Of a stretch of DNA of 64,000 nt, positions 25,967 to 36,600 are shown one piece after another (position 1 is the stretch's first letter; each line of letters starts with the position of its first letter). The translations under genes and the position numbers were made by a program. Source of the DNA: Rhodohalobacter halophilus (GTDB taxonomy: Bacteria > Bacteroidota > Rhodothermia > Balneolales > Balneolaceae); the NCBI RefSeq assembly GCF_001715195.1, contig NZ_MDWE01000005.1:93312-157311 (forward strand). Reading direction: 5' to 3'. The notes under the pieces were generated by a model, which did no database searches, was not told the origin of the DNA, and worked only from the letters and a program-made list of their open reading frames with translations.

Positions 25967-26754
25967 GATACATTCTCTATGATGTAACCTTTATTTTCAT
26001 CAAATCCGGTTAGTTTAAACATCGGATGGTCAGTTTCGTGGTAGGTTAAAAATGTATATCCCTCTTTGTATGCAACCTTTTGAAGTTCTTTCCGGTTTTG
26101 AGAACTCTTTTGGGGATCGAAATCGTATTTGGCTTCAAATGTGCGGTTAATTGCACTTCTTCGGCCAACCACATCACCTGCCATAATAAATTTATTTTCT
26201 CCATTTTCATAAAAAAGTGCCTGGTGAAATTCGGTATGCCCGCCAATAGTTTTGGTTCGAACATACTCAATCGGGTTACCTTCCTGCTTCAGAAACCCTA
26301 AATCGGCATGAGCATCCAAAAAGTTAAAAAAGTCGATTTCATCTTCACTTTTATTGTCGATGATGGATCGCAGTTTTTCCCACTCTTGACCCGAAACCCA
26401 TACTTTTGCCTCAGGAAATGTCAATTCCCAATAGCCATTTTTTCTATGAGCCAATCCTCCAATATGATCGAAATGAAGATGGCTCGCAAAAATGTCTGTG
26501 ATCTCAAAATCTTCCACATCCTGCTCTTCCAGGTTTTCGAGAATTGTGTCGATGGATGTATCAGCACCGAACAGATCGCCCAATCCAACATCAAAGAGTA
26601 TGTTTCGGTCACCGTCCTGTATGAGGAATGGATTGATTGAGAGCTTAAGTGCACCTTGGTTTGGCGGATCATCCCTGTTTATTCGTTTGAAATCTTTATC
26701 GAGTCCCACAGAAAATGTTCCTTCATATAGCGGGGTTACATGTACACGGCTCAT
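25963..26754 (-). CDS. Metallo-beta-lactamase-fold hydrolase
   Basis: A protein of 263 residues. The zinc motif HLHFDHIGG is near residue 91, preceded by FDVGLGDLFG, and further metal ligands are likely in GGHTEFHQA and in MAGDVVGRR. The family includes lactonases, thiolesterases and other hydrolases; the substrate cannot be assigned. It overlaps pnp by 4 bp and is 37 bp after phoH, as part of the long leftward gene run. Confidence 0.9.
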   Translation of the reverse strand: MSRVHVTPLYEGTFSVGLDKDFKRINRDDPPNQGALKLSINPFLIQDGDRNILFDVGLGDLFGADTSIDTILENLEEQDVEDFEITDIFASHLHFDHIGGLAHRKNGYWELTFPEAKVWVSGQEWEKLRSIIDNKSEDEIDFFNFLDAHADLGFLKQEGNPIEYVRTKTIGGHTEFHQALFYENGENKFIMAGDVVGRRSAINRTFEAKYDFDPQKSSQNRKELQKVAYKEGYTFLTYHETDHPMFKLTGFDENKGYIIENVS

Positions 26755-26791
26755 GGTGATGAATGTTTAAAAATGAATTTGGTGAGCGGAC

Positions 26792-27595
26792 TTACTTGTT
26801 TTCAAATTTTTCGTAGGCATCAATGATGTCGCGAACCAGCTTATGGCGCACAACATCCGACTGATCGAGATAGACAAACGAAATACCTTCAATGTCCTTT
26901 AAGATTTTTTGAATTGAGATCAGCCCCGATTCTTGTCGTTTGGGGAGGTCTGTCTGTGTGATGTCTCCGGTGATGATCGCCCTGCTGTTGAATCCGATAC
27001 GCGTCAGAAACATCTTCATTTGAGTATTGGTAGCGTTCTGAGCCTCGTCCAGAATAACAAAGGCGTTGTTGAGTGTACGCCCGCGCATGTAGGCCAGCGG
27101 AGCAATCTCAATCGTATTTTTTGCAAGCTGAAATTCCAGTTTGTCGAACTCAATCATCTCTTCCAATGCATCGTACAGAGGGCGAAGATAAGGATCTACT
27201 TTCTCTTTCAGATCTCCGGGGAGAAAACCGAGATTTTCGCCGGCTTCTACGGCAGGTCTTGCCAGGATAATTTTCTTCACTTTTCGCTCTTTAAGTGCCT
27301 TTACGGCCAAAGCTACAGATGTATAGGTTTTCCCGGTTCCGGCCGGTCCGATGGCGAAGAGGATATCATTCTTTTCTGAAGCCCGAATAATATTTCGTTG
27401 ACCGCCGGTTTTGGCTGTGATGGCCTCTCCGGTGTGGGTGTGAATGATCACATCTCCTTTGTCCTCAATAAATGGTTTTCGCTGAGAAGCGGATCCAATA
27501 TCACTTTCAGATTTATTGGCAAGGGCAAGCAGGGTAGAGAGGTCTGCCGGCTTGATATTGCCGGTCTGACGAGCAATGGAAATCATTTCACCCAT
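26792..27595 (-). CDS. phoH: PhoH-family ATPase (ATG start given; real start probably upstream)
   Basis: A PhoH-like cytoplasmic ATPase often linked to RNA metabolism. The Walker A loop GPAGTGKT is near residue 85 of this frame, then ARPAVEAGENLGFLPGDLKEK, Walker B FVILDEAQN and the GDITQTDLP motif. The first ATG (27595) gives 267 residues, but the same frame stays open upstream to about 27872 and encodes the KH-like N-terminal domain found in PhoH homologues. No ATG, GTG or TTG exists in that upstream part, so the true start is either unusual or masked by an indel. It follows rpe closely. Confidence 0.93.
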   Translation of the reverse strand: MGEMISIARQTGNIKPADLSTLLALANKSESDIGSASQRKPFIEDKGDVIIHTHTGEAITAKTGGQRNIIRASEKNDILFAIGPAGTGKTYTSVALAVKALKERKVKKIILARPAVEAGENLGFLPGDLKEKVDPYLRPLYDALEEMIEFDKLEFQLAKNTIEIAPLAYMRGRTLNNAFVILDEAQNATNTQMKMFLTRIGFNSRAIITGDITQTDLPKRQESGLISIQKILKDIEGISFVYLDQSDVVRHKLVRDIIDAYEKFENK

Positions 27596-27817
27596 TATAT
27601 CTTCTATGGCACCAACTTCTGCCTGCGGGCCGAGTATTTTAATACGATTTCCCCTCGCAGTTATTTTTGTTGAAGGGAAAGCCCGGTCAAGCTGATTCAG
27701 ATGTTCATCTCCAAATCCGAGAATGACAACCGGATCGAGATCTTTAATAAAGATCGTTTTTTCGATGAGTTGTTGAGATGTTTCGATAGGTGATAACTGA
27801 TTTAGTGAGTCTTTAAT
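27596..27817 (-). other. 5' extension of phoH without a standard start codon
   Basis: In frame with phoH and free of stops. The translation includes DPVVILGFGDEHLNQLDRAF and ITARGNRIKILG, which align with the N-terminal KH-like domain of PhoH proteins. The three standard start codons are absent in this frame between the stop at 27872-27874 and 27595. ATT at 27815-27817, about 30 bases after the rpe stop, is one candidate rare start; its choice is inference. Confidence 0.65.
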
Positions 27818-27848
27818 TTGAAATGTAAGAAATCTATGTGAAGTTGAT

Positions 27849-28538
27849 TTAAACGACTTTCTCCGAACCTTTTAGAGCCAGACTATTCAACTCTTCAATT
27901 CGCTCAGATATGTTTGGTGCTTTAAAAACACTGCTTCCGGCAACAAGCACATCTACACCTTTTTGAACAAGTTTTTGGATGTTTTTGGTTCCGACTCCAC
28001 CGTCAATTTCAATTAGGAAATCGGCACGTAGTTCACTTCTGAGATCACGAAGCTCTTCTACTTTATCAAAACTAGCCTCAATGAACGACTGACCGCCAAA
28101 ACCTGGATTTACACTCATGATTAGAGCCAGATCCACATCAGGTAAAATGGGCTTTAACAGTTCAACACTTGTTGCCGGATTGATCACTACACCGGCCATG
28201 CAGCCGTGGTCTTTAATATTCTGAATGGTACGATGTAGGTGGGGACACGCTTCGTAGTGAACCGAAATCAGGTCAGACCCGGCATCGGCAAAATCTTCTA
28301 TATATTGATCCGGATTTTCAATCATTAAGTGAACATCCAGAAATGCTTCGGGGACGGTTTGGCGAACCGCGCTCACAATTCCCGGCCCATAACTGATATT
28401 GGGAACAAAATGGCCATCCATAATGTCGCAGTGGAACCAATTAATTCCGGACTCAGAGCAGGTATTTAACTCTTCTCCAAGTTTCGTGAAATCAGCGGCA
28501 AGAATAGAAGGTGCCAGGATCGGCAGGTCAAAATTCAT
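27849..28538 (-). CDS. rpe: Ribulose-phosphate 3-epimerase
   Basis: Interconverts ribulose-5-phosphate and xylulose-5-phosphate in the pentose phosphate pathway. A TIM barrel of 229 residues with LAPSILAADFTKLGEEL at the start, the metal site in WFHCDIMDGHFVPN, DVHLMIENP, MSVNPGFGGQSF and EIDGGVGTKN. It lies 5 bp after the PASTA protein gene and its end overlaps the upstream open frame of phoH. Confidence 0.97.
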   Translation of the reverse strand: MNFDLPILAPSILAADFTKLGEELNTCSESGINWFHCDIMDGHFVPNISYGPGIVSAVRQTVPEAFLDVHLMIENPDQYIEDFADAGSDLISVHYEACPHLHRTIQNIKDHGCMAGVVINPATSVELLKPILPDVDLALIMSVNPGFGGQSFIEASFDKVEELRDLRSELRADFLIEIDGGVGTKNIQKLVQKGVDVLVAGSSVFKAPNISERIEELNSLALKGSEKVV

Positions 28539-28543
28539 AGGAA

Positions 28544-29380
28544 TTAATTTTCAGAATTATCAATTTGTGATGTATCGGGTGGAGTAGATGATGTGGTATC
28601 ATCGATAATAGCTCCTGTTTCTGACTCTTCGCGTGCGTCGAATCTTTCTGCAACAACAAGTTCAATGGTTTCACCTTCCTGAAGTTCAGCTACATTCGGG
28701 CTGAAAGAGAGTACTGTATTGGGGGTTACATCTCTGGATGGCTCAAAGCGAATGGGGCCTACACGTAATCCGGCTCGCATTATTTGTTGCTGAGCTTCAG
28801 TCAGCCGTAAACCTTCCAGCTGCGGGACATCCACGATGCGGGCACCGAGTCCGTCACTGACAACAAGGTTTATGGCCGTGCCTCGGTCCACCGTGTCACC
28901 GGGGGCCACAGACTGGCGAAGAATGGTATTTTTAAATCTATTGGATTCGTAGCTTGTGGAGCCAATGGTTAGCCCGCTGTTTTCGAGCTGAAGTCGTGCA
29001 TTTCTATATGACAGATTAACCACATTTGGAACTTCAACCTGGGGAGTAGACTCAGTGTTTACCGTTAAATAGACTTTCCGGTTCGGCTTAACGAGTTGCC
29101 GTGGCGAGGGAGACTGGTCGATTACATAGTTGGCGGGATATGCAGAATGGGCTCTCCGGTCATGAACTTCAAAGCGGAGTCCATAATCAGTAAGAAGTGA
29201 TTCAGCTTCCTCCAGTGAAAGTTTGGTTACATCAGGAATGGTTACTCCTTCATTGTAATTTGTGTACTTCGGCATAATGACAAAGTCCATCAACAGTACA
29301 AAAATTACCCCGGCTGAAATCAACCCGCCGATTGAGAGATAAAATGTTTTGCTTGTGAGGAGTTTTTTCAAAGTTTTCAT
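28544..29380 (-). CDS. Membrane-anchored protein with three PASTA domains
   Basis: A protein of 278 residues. One membrane segment near residues 14-33 (FYLSIGGLISAGVIFVLLMDF) follows a short basic N-terminus, so the body is periplasmic. Three PASTA repeats follow (VTIPDVTKLSLEEAESLL, VEVPNVVNLSYRNARLQL, VDVPQLEGLRLTEAQQQI), then a Thr/Ser/Asp-rich tail. PASTA domains bind muropeptides or shape cell-wall proteins when attached to kinases or PBPs; here no enzyme domain is present. It lies 29 bp downstream of the DUF5683-like gene and 5 bp before rpe. Confidence 0.9.
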   Translation of the reverse strand: MKTLKKLLTSKTFYLSIGGLISAGVIFVLLMDFVIMPKYTNYNEGVTIPDVTKLSLEEAESLLTDYGLRFEVHDRRAHSAYPANYVIDQSPSPRQLVKPNRKVYLTVNTESTPQVEVPNVVNLSYRNARLQLENSGLTIGSTSYESNRFKNTILRQSVAPGDTVDRGTAINLVVSDGLGARIVDVPQLEGLRLTEAQQQIMRAGLRVGPIRFEPSRDVTPNTVLSFSPNVAELQEGETIELVVAERFDAREESETGAIIDDTTSSTPPDTSQIDNSEN

Positions 29381-29409
29381 GGGTCAAAAATACGATTTTC
29401 AATCTGTTC

Positions 29410-30372
29410 TTAGAAACGAACTGTCATACTAATTTGACGGCCCGGTACAATACTTGGAGTTGCTTCTATACGGTTTTGTTTCAGTTGAACGGTGAACAGT
29501 GCATCGAGCGCAGATACAACATGATTTGCCACCAGAAGCATTTTAAAAGATCGTCCCGATCTGTACAGATCATTAAAACGTTCGGCATCATCAGCAAATT
29601 GCCAGAAAAGAGAACTTGCGTGTGATCCGTTTCGGTCGAAAAGAAACCGCCGGTTATAGCGATTACCTGTGTGGCCAAGCTGATCATGGAAATCGTGGTA
29701 ATCTCTCCATCCGGACTGATATTGATAATATTTGGCAATCAGCTCATAATATTGCTGAGAACCGTATGCGGGCAGAGCGTGAGAAAACCGACTGGCTGAC
29801 TGATCATCTGTCGTCATATACCGAGTGTTTCGTTCACTCTCTCTGAGCAGTGTGATGTCAACTGCCTGCCAGTCAACAGATGGATCAAATGCCGGTGTAA
29901 CACCTTCAATTTCGTCTCTAAGCTCATCAATATGTGGATTGGACAGATTGTGCACTTCATGATACTCAACCAGCCAGTGGGCATACTGAACCACGCTCCA
30001 GTTTTGGTCAGCCTGCTCTTCATACCTTGTTTCTAAACGTCCGGCGCGGTTATACCTGTCGATGGTCAGGATGATAGCCGAAACTTCAAGGGCTGCAAAT
30101 AGGCCGGCACGAAGCCAGTTTTGGTTCACTGCCTGAGCTGAACCCGGAAGAAAGGCGGAGCTTAAAAATGCAACACCGGGATCGGTTCGGATCTGATGTT
30201 TTAGAGAAAATGAAGTTCTATTTTCTGATGCCAGTACATTGGTTGACGGCAGCAGATCTCGCACCGAAATTTCTGCTTCCGAAGTCGGCTGCACAACCAC
30301 GCTTACGGCCTCTTGAGAAAGCGCGCCGTATGGAAAAACGATCATTATAAAAAGAAGCAGCCATTTGCTCAT
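29410..30372 (-). CDS. Secreted/outer-membrane DUF5683-like protein
   Basis: A protein of 320 residues with an N-terminal signal peptide (WLLLFIMIVFPYGALSQ, about 3-19). AFLSSAFLPGSAQAVNQNW followed by a hydrophobic LFAALEVSAIILT resembles the DUF5683 core found in envelope proteins of Bacteroidota relatives. The end (GRQISMTVRF) is a barrel-like final strand. Function unknown. Its ATG overlaps the stop of the upstream HExxH-propeller gene by 4 bp. Confidence 0.78.
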   Translation of the reverse strand: MSKWLLLFIMIVFPYGALSQEAVSVVVQPTSEAEISVRDLLPSTNVLASENRTSFSLKHQIRTDPGVAFLSSAFLPGSAQAVNQNWLRAGLFAALEVSAIILTIDRYNRAGRLETRYEEQADQNWSVVQYAHWLVEYHEVHNLSNPHIDELRDEIEGVTPAFDPSVDWQAVDITLLRESERNTRYMTTDDQSASRFSHALPAYGSQQYYELIAKYYQYQSGWRDYHDFHDQLGHTGNRYNRRFLFDRNGSHASSLFWQFADDAERFNDLYRSGRSFKMLLVANHVVSALDALFTVQLKQNRIEATPSIVPGRQISMTVRF

Positions 30373-33300
30373 AGAACATCAAAATCGAAGGTTAAGCCAA
30401 AGTAAAACAGTAGTTCATTTCCGTAACGAATACGATTTGATTCTGATGTTGTAACAAATTCTGACGGTAGCGTTACTTCAAACCGATTCAACCCGTAGGA
30501 AGTATTCAGGAAAAATTTCATGGGGAAAAGATAGGCATTGTTGAATGCAAATCTCAGCTCAGCTCCAATACCTGATTTTAATTGGTTTCCAATATCAAGC
30601 GGGCCGCCCCAGCCGTTCCCAGTTTCAGCGTAGAGATGGGCGTATAGTTTGTCAAGCGTGTATGGGCCAATCTGTGTGTAGATTTCCTGAATGAGCGGTG
30701 TGATAAATGACGTTCGTAAAAATGCTGTGCGTTGTCCGCCAACAGCAAAAAATGGATAGGAGCGCAGTCCGGACAATCCTCCGTTGTAGTCAAGATAGAA
30801 GTAATCTTCAGGACTGTTCAAGTAGGCAAATGCTCGAGAGGTAATGAGCCCGGTTGATTGACCCATTAATGGAAAACCAAGTGCACTTATTAACTCGAGG
30901 GAGTGGTTTTGGGTTTGGTTATAGGCGGGGGAGAGTGTTCCATCTTCTACTTCAAATCTGTCGAGAAGCCGCCCCGGCTGGTACTTATAACCAAGTGATG
31001 CTTTAACGCCTTCTGGGGCGATGTCTGAATGTCGTGTCGGTTTGATTGCTTCGGTGTACCAGGTTGCGGATAGTGTCGTTCCTTTGAAATACTCTGAAGT
31101 GGACCCGGGGATAAATTCTCTATATTCTTCAGAGAAGAAGCCATCACTTGAAACGGTATAGGGGGAGTAGGAAACTCCCAGTTCCAGCAAGTTCCAGCGA
31201 TTAATTTTGCTTCTCAAAAACAGATTTGCTTCCCAGATGGAGTATCGTGTATCGATAAAACGGGATTGGGGAAGACAGGAAGTGCATGCAAATTCCTCTA
31301 TTTCGAGCCCGTTTTTAACATTCCGTTTCATGTTATAAAGTTCAATCGACAGGGTAGGCGACCAGCTTCGTTTTATGAACGGTAATCCACGGTAATCTGC
31401 AATCAGAAAAAGGTCGCGATCGAGATGATTGATTCTGGCCGGACTAAAGTATCCGGAAAAACTGTCTGCCAATCTTGAACCCGGACCCATTAAAGCTCCT
31501 GCAAAAATTGCCAGGTTTTCAGTTACATCACGTATAGAAAAGTAGGCGCCAACTTTTAAATCTCGCCATAAATTTTGTGTGAGAGAGCCAAACTTACCGG
31601 ATCGGATGAGTGCTCCATTGCCTCCGTTTAATTGCGTGTAGTTATCAAACCGAACGACAGGGTAGACGGCCAGGCCGGTCGATGTTTCCTGATAAGGTTC
31701 AATGGAAAATTTCTCTGCTGTGTCCTCATCAACCGATCTTTCATTTATTGAAGTGAGCTGAGACTCGTCGGACTGCCAGGCGGGATTCAACTCAAAATGC
31801 GCGTTTTTCAATTCTGTTTTGGCAATTTTGTAACCGTCTGGTCCGTACCCAGAAAAGTAGAGCTCACCCTCATGTACAAATGGCATAAATGCACCCCCGT
31901 GTACTTCCGTCATTTTCTCCATTTGATGGTTTGTCAGATTGAGCCGGTAGATATTAAAAATGCCGTTCGGATCTGCTGAAAAGTAGAGATACTTTCCCAC
32001 TGAATCGACCCATGGATCCCTGAAATCAACGAACCGATCCTCTAAAATTGTGTGCATGCGGGCAGTTGACAGATCGTATGAGTAGAGATTTCGGGATGTG
32101 CCTTTTGCAGCAGAAAAATAGATGATTTCACGGCCGGGGTGCCAAATCGGTGAAAAGATCGTTTCACGATCCTGAAAGTCGGTTAACGTCTCTATACTGG
32201 CCGTTTCCGGATCAATTATTACGAGATTTTGAGTGCCATTTTTCAACTGAATGGCTGCAATTATATCTGCGCTTTCAGACCATGCCGGATCCTGAAGCCG
32301 CTTGTCAAAAGTGAGCTGTTTACTTTTCCTGTTGGCGATGTCATATAGATAGAGATCGTTATAAAACTCACCATATCGGTTTTTTTCGCGCTTGCTAAAG
32401 ATAATCTTCGAACCATCCGGAGAGAACGAAAATCGGCTGCTGATAAGATCGAGCGATGCATTACTGCTAAAACCGTGACTGATTTGGTACTGCTCACCTT
32501 GTGTAAAGTTAGACTCACGGGATTGATTTTCAAGCTCCATGATTTCACCATTATCATTGATAATCAAGGATGTGTTCCCTGAATCCCTGCCTCGGTTTGA
32601 TAGGTAGGCGAATCGTTCGCCATCTGAACTCCACTGTGGATAGAAGTTGAAAAATCCCTTCTTTTCAACCGTAACGGTTCTTGTAATCTCTTTTTGACCC
32701 AGTTGTGCTACATACCCTGAACGCTTTAGGCTGATCCATTCATTAAAAAGTTCCTCACCGGACTTTCCCAGCACAGACTCTATTACCCGGCTGAAGTTTG
32801 AGTGACTTCCATCTGCAGCTTTTTGTGAAAGTTGCATGAGTACATCTTCGCCAAACTGACCGGCAAGGTGAGCAGTAAAAGCGAATCCCATGTTATAGAT
32901 TAGTTCTCGTTCCAAACTATTTTTGGATGTGAAAACTCCCATTTCGTGAAAGGTGTGATGATTGTCACCAAGCAGTGCCGACCGAAGAATCATATCTCTG
33001 TGGCTATCCCAGAAATCACGTTCCCAGCCTTTTTTTTGAAACTGAGCCGCACCTTCGGCAAACCAGGCAGGAATGGCCACGGTTGAAAACGGATGAGTAA
33101 TGATACCTCTCGGAAATCCATAGAGAACATCCGGTCTGCGTACATCTTCGTAGGCAAGCCACTGCAGATAGATTGCCGGAATATTTTTACTGCGTTTCAT
33201 GGAAGCCCCGAGTTGTATCATATGTGTAAACTCGTGAGCAATTACATTTTCAAGCCAATCGTGTGTACCGCGAAGAGGGGTGTCAAGCGGTGGGATCCAG

Positions 33301-33638
33301 ATCTCAATTTTGTCATCAAAAAAGAATGCGGCTCCGTTGGCGTAATCCTCACGGTCTCTTAAAACGATGCTGATTTTATTTTCTGGTTTGAACTGATATA
33401 GTTCCGTAATCGGTTCATAAACATCGTCGGCAATGGCGGCACTTACCCTTGCAATCTCTTCACTCCCTTCCTGAAAATGTATCAGAAAATGATTGCTCTG
33501 AATGGTAAACCAGGGGAGGTGATTGTGCGGATACTCAAAATTTTGTGGTGAGACTTGCGCATGTACATTGATCACTCCACACGTTAGCAACGTAATAAGA
33601 AATAAAAATGACAGGCGATATGTATTTTGCTGGTTCAT
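30369..33638 (-). CDS. HExxH peptidase-like / beta-propeller / outer-membrane barrel protein
   Basis: A large envelope protein of 1089 residues. After a signal peptide (about 1-28) comes a gluzincin-type domain with VIAHEFTHMIQLG near 135 and AIPAWFAEGAAQF near 192, giving two zinc His, the catalytic Glu and a third-ligand Glu. Next is a TolB/PD40-like propeller (about 330-640; repeats such as FYPQWSSDGERFAYLSNRG and FSFSPDGSKIIFSKREK). The last 400 residues are barrel-like strands ending in FYFGLTFDFDVL. Zinc residues look intact, so an outer-membrane-anchored protease is possible. It directly abuts the T9SS-substrate gene upstream and overlaps the DUF5683-like gene downstream. Confidence 0.85.
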   Translation of the reverse strand: MNQQNTYRLSFLFLITLLTCGVINVHAQVSPQNFEYPHNHLPWFTIQSNHFLIHFQEGSEEIARVSAAIADDVYEPITELYQFKPENKISIVLRDREDYANGAAFFFDDKIEIWIPPLDTPLRGTHDWLENVIAHEFTHMIQLGASMKRSKNIPAIYLQWLAYEDVRRPDVLYGFPRGIITHPFSTVAIPAWFAEGAAQFQKKGWERDFWDSHRDMILRSALLGDNHHTFHEMGVFTSKNSLERELIYNMGFAFTAHLAGQFGEDVLMQLSQKAADGSHSNFSRVIESVLGKSGEELFNEWISLKRSGYVAQLGQKEITRTVTVEKKGFFNFYPQWSSDGERFAYLSNRGRDSGNTSLIINDNGEIMELENQSRESNFTQGEQYQISHGFSSNASLDLISSRFSFSPDGSKIIFSKREKNRYGEFYNDLYLYDIANRKSKQLTFDKRLQDPAWSESADIIAAIQLKNGTQNLVIIDPETASIETLTDFQDRETIFSPIWHPGREIIYFSAAKGTSRNLYSYDLSTARMHTILEDRFVDFRDPWVDSVGKYLYFSADPNGIFNIYRLNLTNHQMEKMTEVHGGAFMPFVHEGELYFSGYGPDGYKIAKTELKNAHFELNPAWQSDESQLTSINERSVDEDTAEKFSIEPYQETSTGLAVYPVVRFDNYTQLNGGNGALIRSGKFGSLTQNLWRDLKVGAYFSIRDVTENLAIFAGALMGPGSRLADSFSGYFSPARINHLDRDLFLIADYRGLPFIKRSWSPTLSIELYNMKRNVKNGLEIEEFACTSCLPQSRFIDTRYSIWEANLFLRSKINRWNLLELGVSYSPYTVSSDGFFSEEYREFIPGSTSEYFKGTTLSATWYTEAIKPTRHSDIAPEGVKASLGYKYQPGRLLDRFEVEDGTLSPAYNQTQNHSLELISALGFPLMGQSTGLITSRAFAYLNSPEDYFYLDYNGGLSGLRSYPFFAVGGQRTAFLRTSFITPLIQEIYTQIGPYTLDKLYAHLYAETGNGWGGPLDIGNQLKSGIGAELRFAFNNAYLFPMKFFLNTSYGLNRFEVTLPSEFVTTSESNRIRYGNELLFYFGLTFDFDVL

Positions 33639-36600
33639 CTACTTAATAATCGCAATGTTTACCAGTTTACTTTCACTTCTATTTCCATTCTTTGCTGTGA
33701 TTCGAGCGATATAACCGCCGCTCGCCCAGTCGGAGGTGTCAACGGTAATCTCTTCCGGCGATCCACCCCGGCTTTGAACAGTTCTGTGATAGATTGTTCG
33801 CCCGCTAAGCGTTGAGATTTGAATACGAATTTCAGCTTCACCATCCGTTTGGAACCGGATAGTTGTTTCATCTCTGGCAGGATTCGGCCAGTTGTAAGTC
33901 TCCTCCTTGTTTAGAAATGTGAAACCGGGTTCAGTAACTTGAGTGTCAGGAATGGTTGCCGTTGACTTATTATTGCCGGTGTTACCATAGACGGACCCCC
34001 ATCGGATTTCCTTCAGAGCCGGAAAATGCCATAGTTTAAAATCACCGGCCGGACTTACAGCCGCCACGTGTGTGTTGAATATTACGGGATTGACAATGTT
34101 TTGGTTGAGATCGCTATAGCCGCCAACAAGCAGCGGGAATCCCTCAAGCAAATCACCGTTCATATTGAAGGCGTATAGATTAAGGGAAGATACATCCACA
34201 CCGGCAACAAGTATGTTTAGCTCGTCATCTCCATTCAAGTCAGCAATCAGAGGCGTTCCCATGAATGAAATACCAGGTTTTGGAGAGATTGGGAAGTGGC
34301 TGATCATCGCTCCATTTGAGTTGACCGCATGCAGTTTTTGCTCTTCAACGTTAATGAAGATAAAGTCGGGATTGCCATCTCCGGTCAGGTCGGTAACAGC
34401 AGGCCGGGAGATAGCACTGCTTTTCGAGATTTGAATATGGCTTGAATAGCCGTCGGAATCTGAATAAAGATTCAGATTATTACCTTCAAGCAGATAAAAG
34501 GATGGAGCCTTGCTACTACTACGGATTAATCCGGCATAGAGCCGTTCATAATCTTGGATATTAAATAGGGGGTGTGAAACAGTTCCGCCCGGATAAGAGA
34601 GGATGAACTCCTCTTCTGAAATTTGTGCAAATGCACCGGCATCAGTTTCTGTTCTATAAATGATCCGATTCTGTGTTGGAAATGCCACACCTGATTGCAG
34701 ATCATATCGAAAAGGAATTCCGTCTAAATCGAGGATTCCCGGTTCAACGCTGCTGATATTTCCCCGATTTGAGGGGACTGAAAATTCTGACACAACTTGC
34801 CAATCCACACTATCAAATTGATATCTTTCAATATTTATTAATGACTGTTCGGGTTCGGCCGGTGCAGAGGCGATGAAGAGTTGATAGCTGTCTGAAACAA
34901 AAAGTGGTTGCTGGATCTTTTCAACTGTGCTTAACCGATCACTCAGTTGGCCTGTTTGTGTATTGTACACCTGAACCCCATTCCTTCCTGTAATAAAAAG
35001 TGAGTTGCCGTCAGAATCCGGGAAAAGTGAAAGTGGATAGTGATTAAAGTAGGTGTCGTCTGATGGGGTAAACGGCTCAATATCAAGGTCAGATCGTGAT
35101 TCGATGAGTGTGTAAAAATCTGAATCGAGTGAAGCAGGCTGAATGGAGAACGATGCATGAACCAGGTTATCAGAAAAGTCGAAAAGTTCGAAAGAGGCCG
35201 GTGAACCCGAATGACTTCTGTTAGCAGGAGTTGTAACAGGGCCAAATCTGTTTTGATAAAGGGTGATTTCTCCAGTCTGAGTTATCACTGTTGCGTTATT
35301 TCCACTCCACCAAAAATCAAATGGTGAGCCGTTGGATGGATTTTGGAACAGACCGGCTGATACCGGCCGGCCGATATCTTGGGCGCCGTCAGCTTCAACT
35401 AACGAGATTCCCCGTCGATTGGGATTACTGTTTATCCGGTTTTGATCAATTTTTTGACCGATTACGGATTCATCAACGTGCCAGATGAGAATTCCCCCGT
35501 TCAGATGCCGGTCATTGGATTCATCGTATCCTCCGGGCAGGGCAAAATCAAAATTTGAGACGTCAGTAATAACCCCGGGTTCAAGAAGTTCATCAAAACC
35601 GCTAACCTGATTGACAAACAGGTCATCCAGATTCGAAAACTGCTGCACAACGGTTGTCCCGTCATCCCTTTGGATTGTGATGCTAATTCCCTCGTCAACC
35701 GGATCCCTGTGCCGGTTCTCAATCAGGTAGTATTCGTTAACCGAGAGATTAATTCTTGCAATGCTGTTTGGCTCTCTTAAGTAGGATGCCGGAAGGGTTA
35801 CGGTGTTATCCAAAAGTGGGTCTACACTGAAAGGAGTTGTCCAGCCAAGATAGATCTTCTCCCAGGCAGACATCTCCGGAGGGAATAACCCGTTGTATGC
35901 AAAGATACCTGCACCGTCCATCAATCCAAACCGGCCGATACCGGACTGACCTGTTTCTGTATTAAATAGATCCGGCAGCCCCAGATGACTGCCAATCTGG
36001 GCAGTCAGCATGCCGTTGATGGAGAGCGGAATCACAAAAGTTTCGCCACTGATCTCTTCTCCGGCACGGGTAAGAGTCCGGGGCAGTATAAGTGTATTTG
36101 AAACCAATAGGTCGCCGTTTTGAAGTGGAAAACCGGAAAAATTCGGATCATCAAACATGTCAGCCAGCGCCGATTGGCTCAAATAAACGGAGGGAATATC
36201 CTGGGGAGTTCTGTTCAGAGTGGTTCCCGTTAGCTCAATATCCCTCCCGATTCCTGCATGAAAAATCACAAAAGCGGTGTTTTCCCCAATAAAGCTGTTG
36301 GGAACCTCAACCTCTGAAAGTGACTCCCATACATCCTTTGTAAGTTCTGATAAAATGGAAAGGTCTGGTTCAGGCCCAATGGGGGAGTATTCGGCCATCT
36401 CCTTCGGAAGTCGGACGATCTCAGGCAGTACAAAGTATTCGATGATTAACTTACCATCAGACATTCGCTGGAAGTAGTTTTTGGTAAACTCCAGATGAGC
36501 TTCAAAGTACTGCCGATTATGGGGAAGAGCGTCGATATTGGTGCCGGGATTTTCAAGATATGAAACAGCGCCATCATCAAACGTTCCGTTACCTGAAGTG

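Noticed and set aside
26933..27379. 148-codon plus-strand open frame across phoH
   Set aside because: Lies opposite the Walker A/B region of phoH and shows no coherent protein features.
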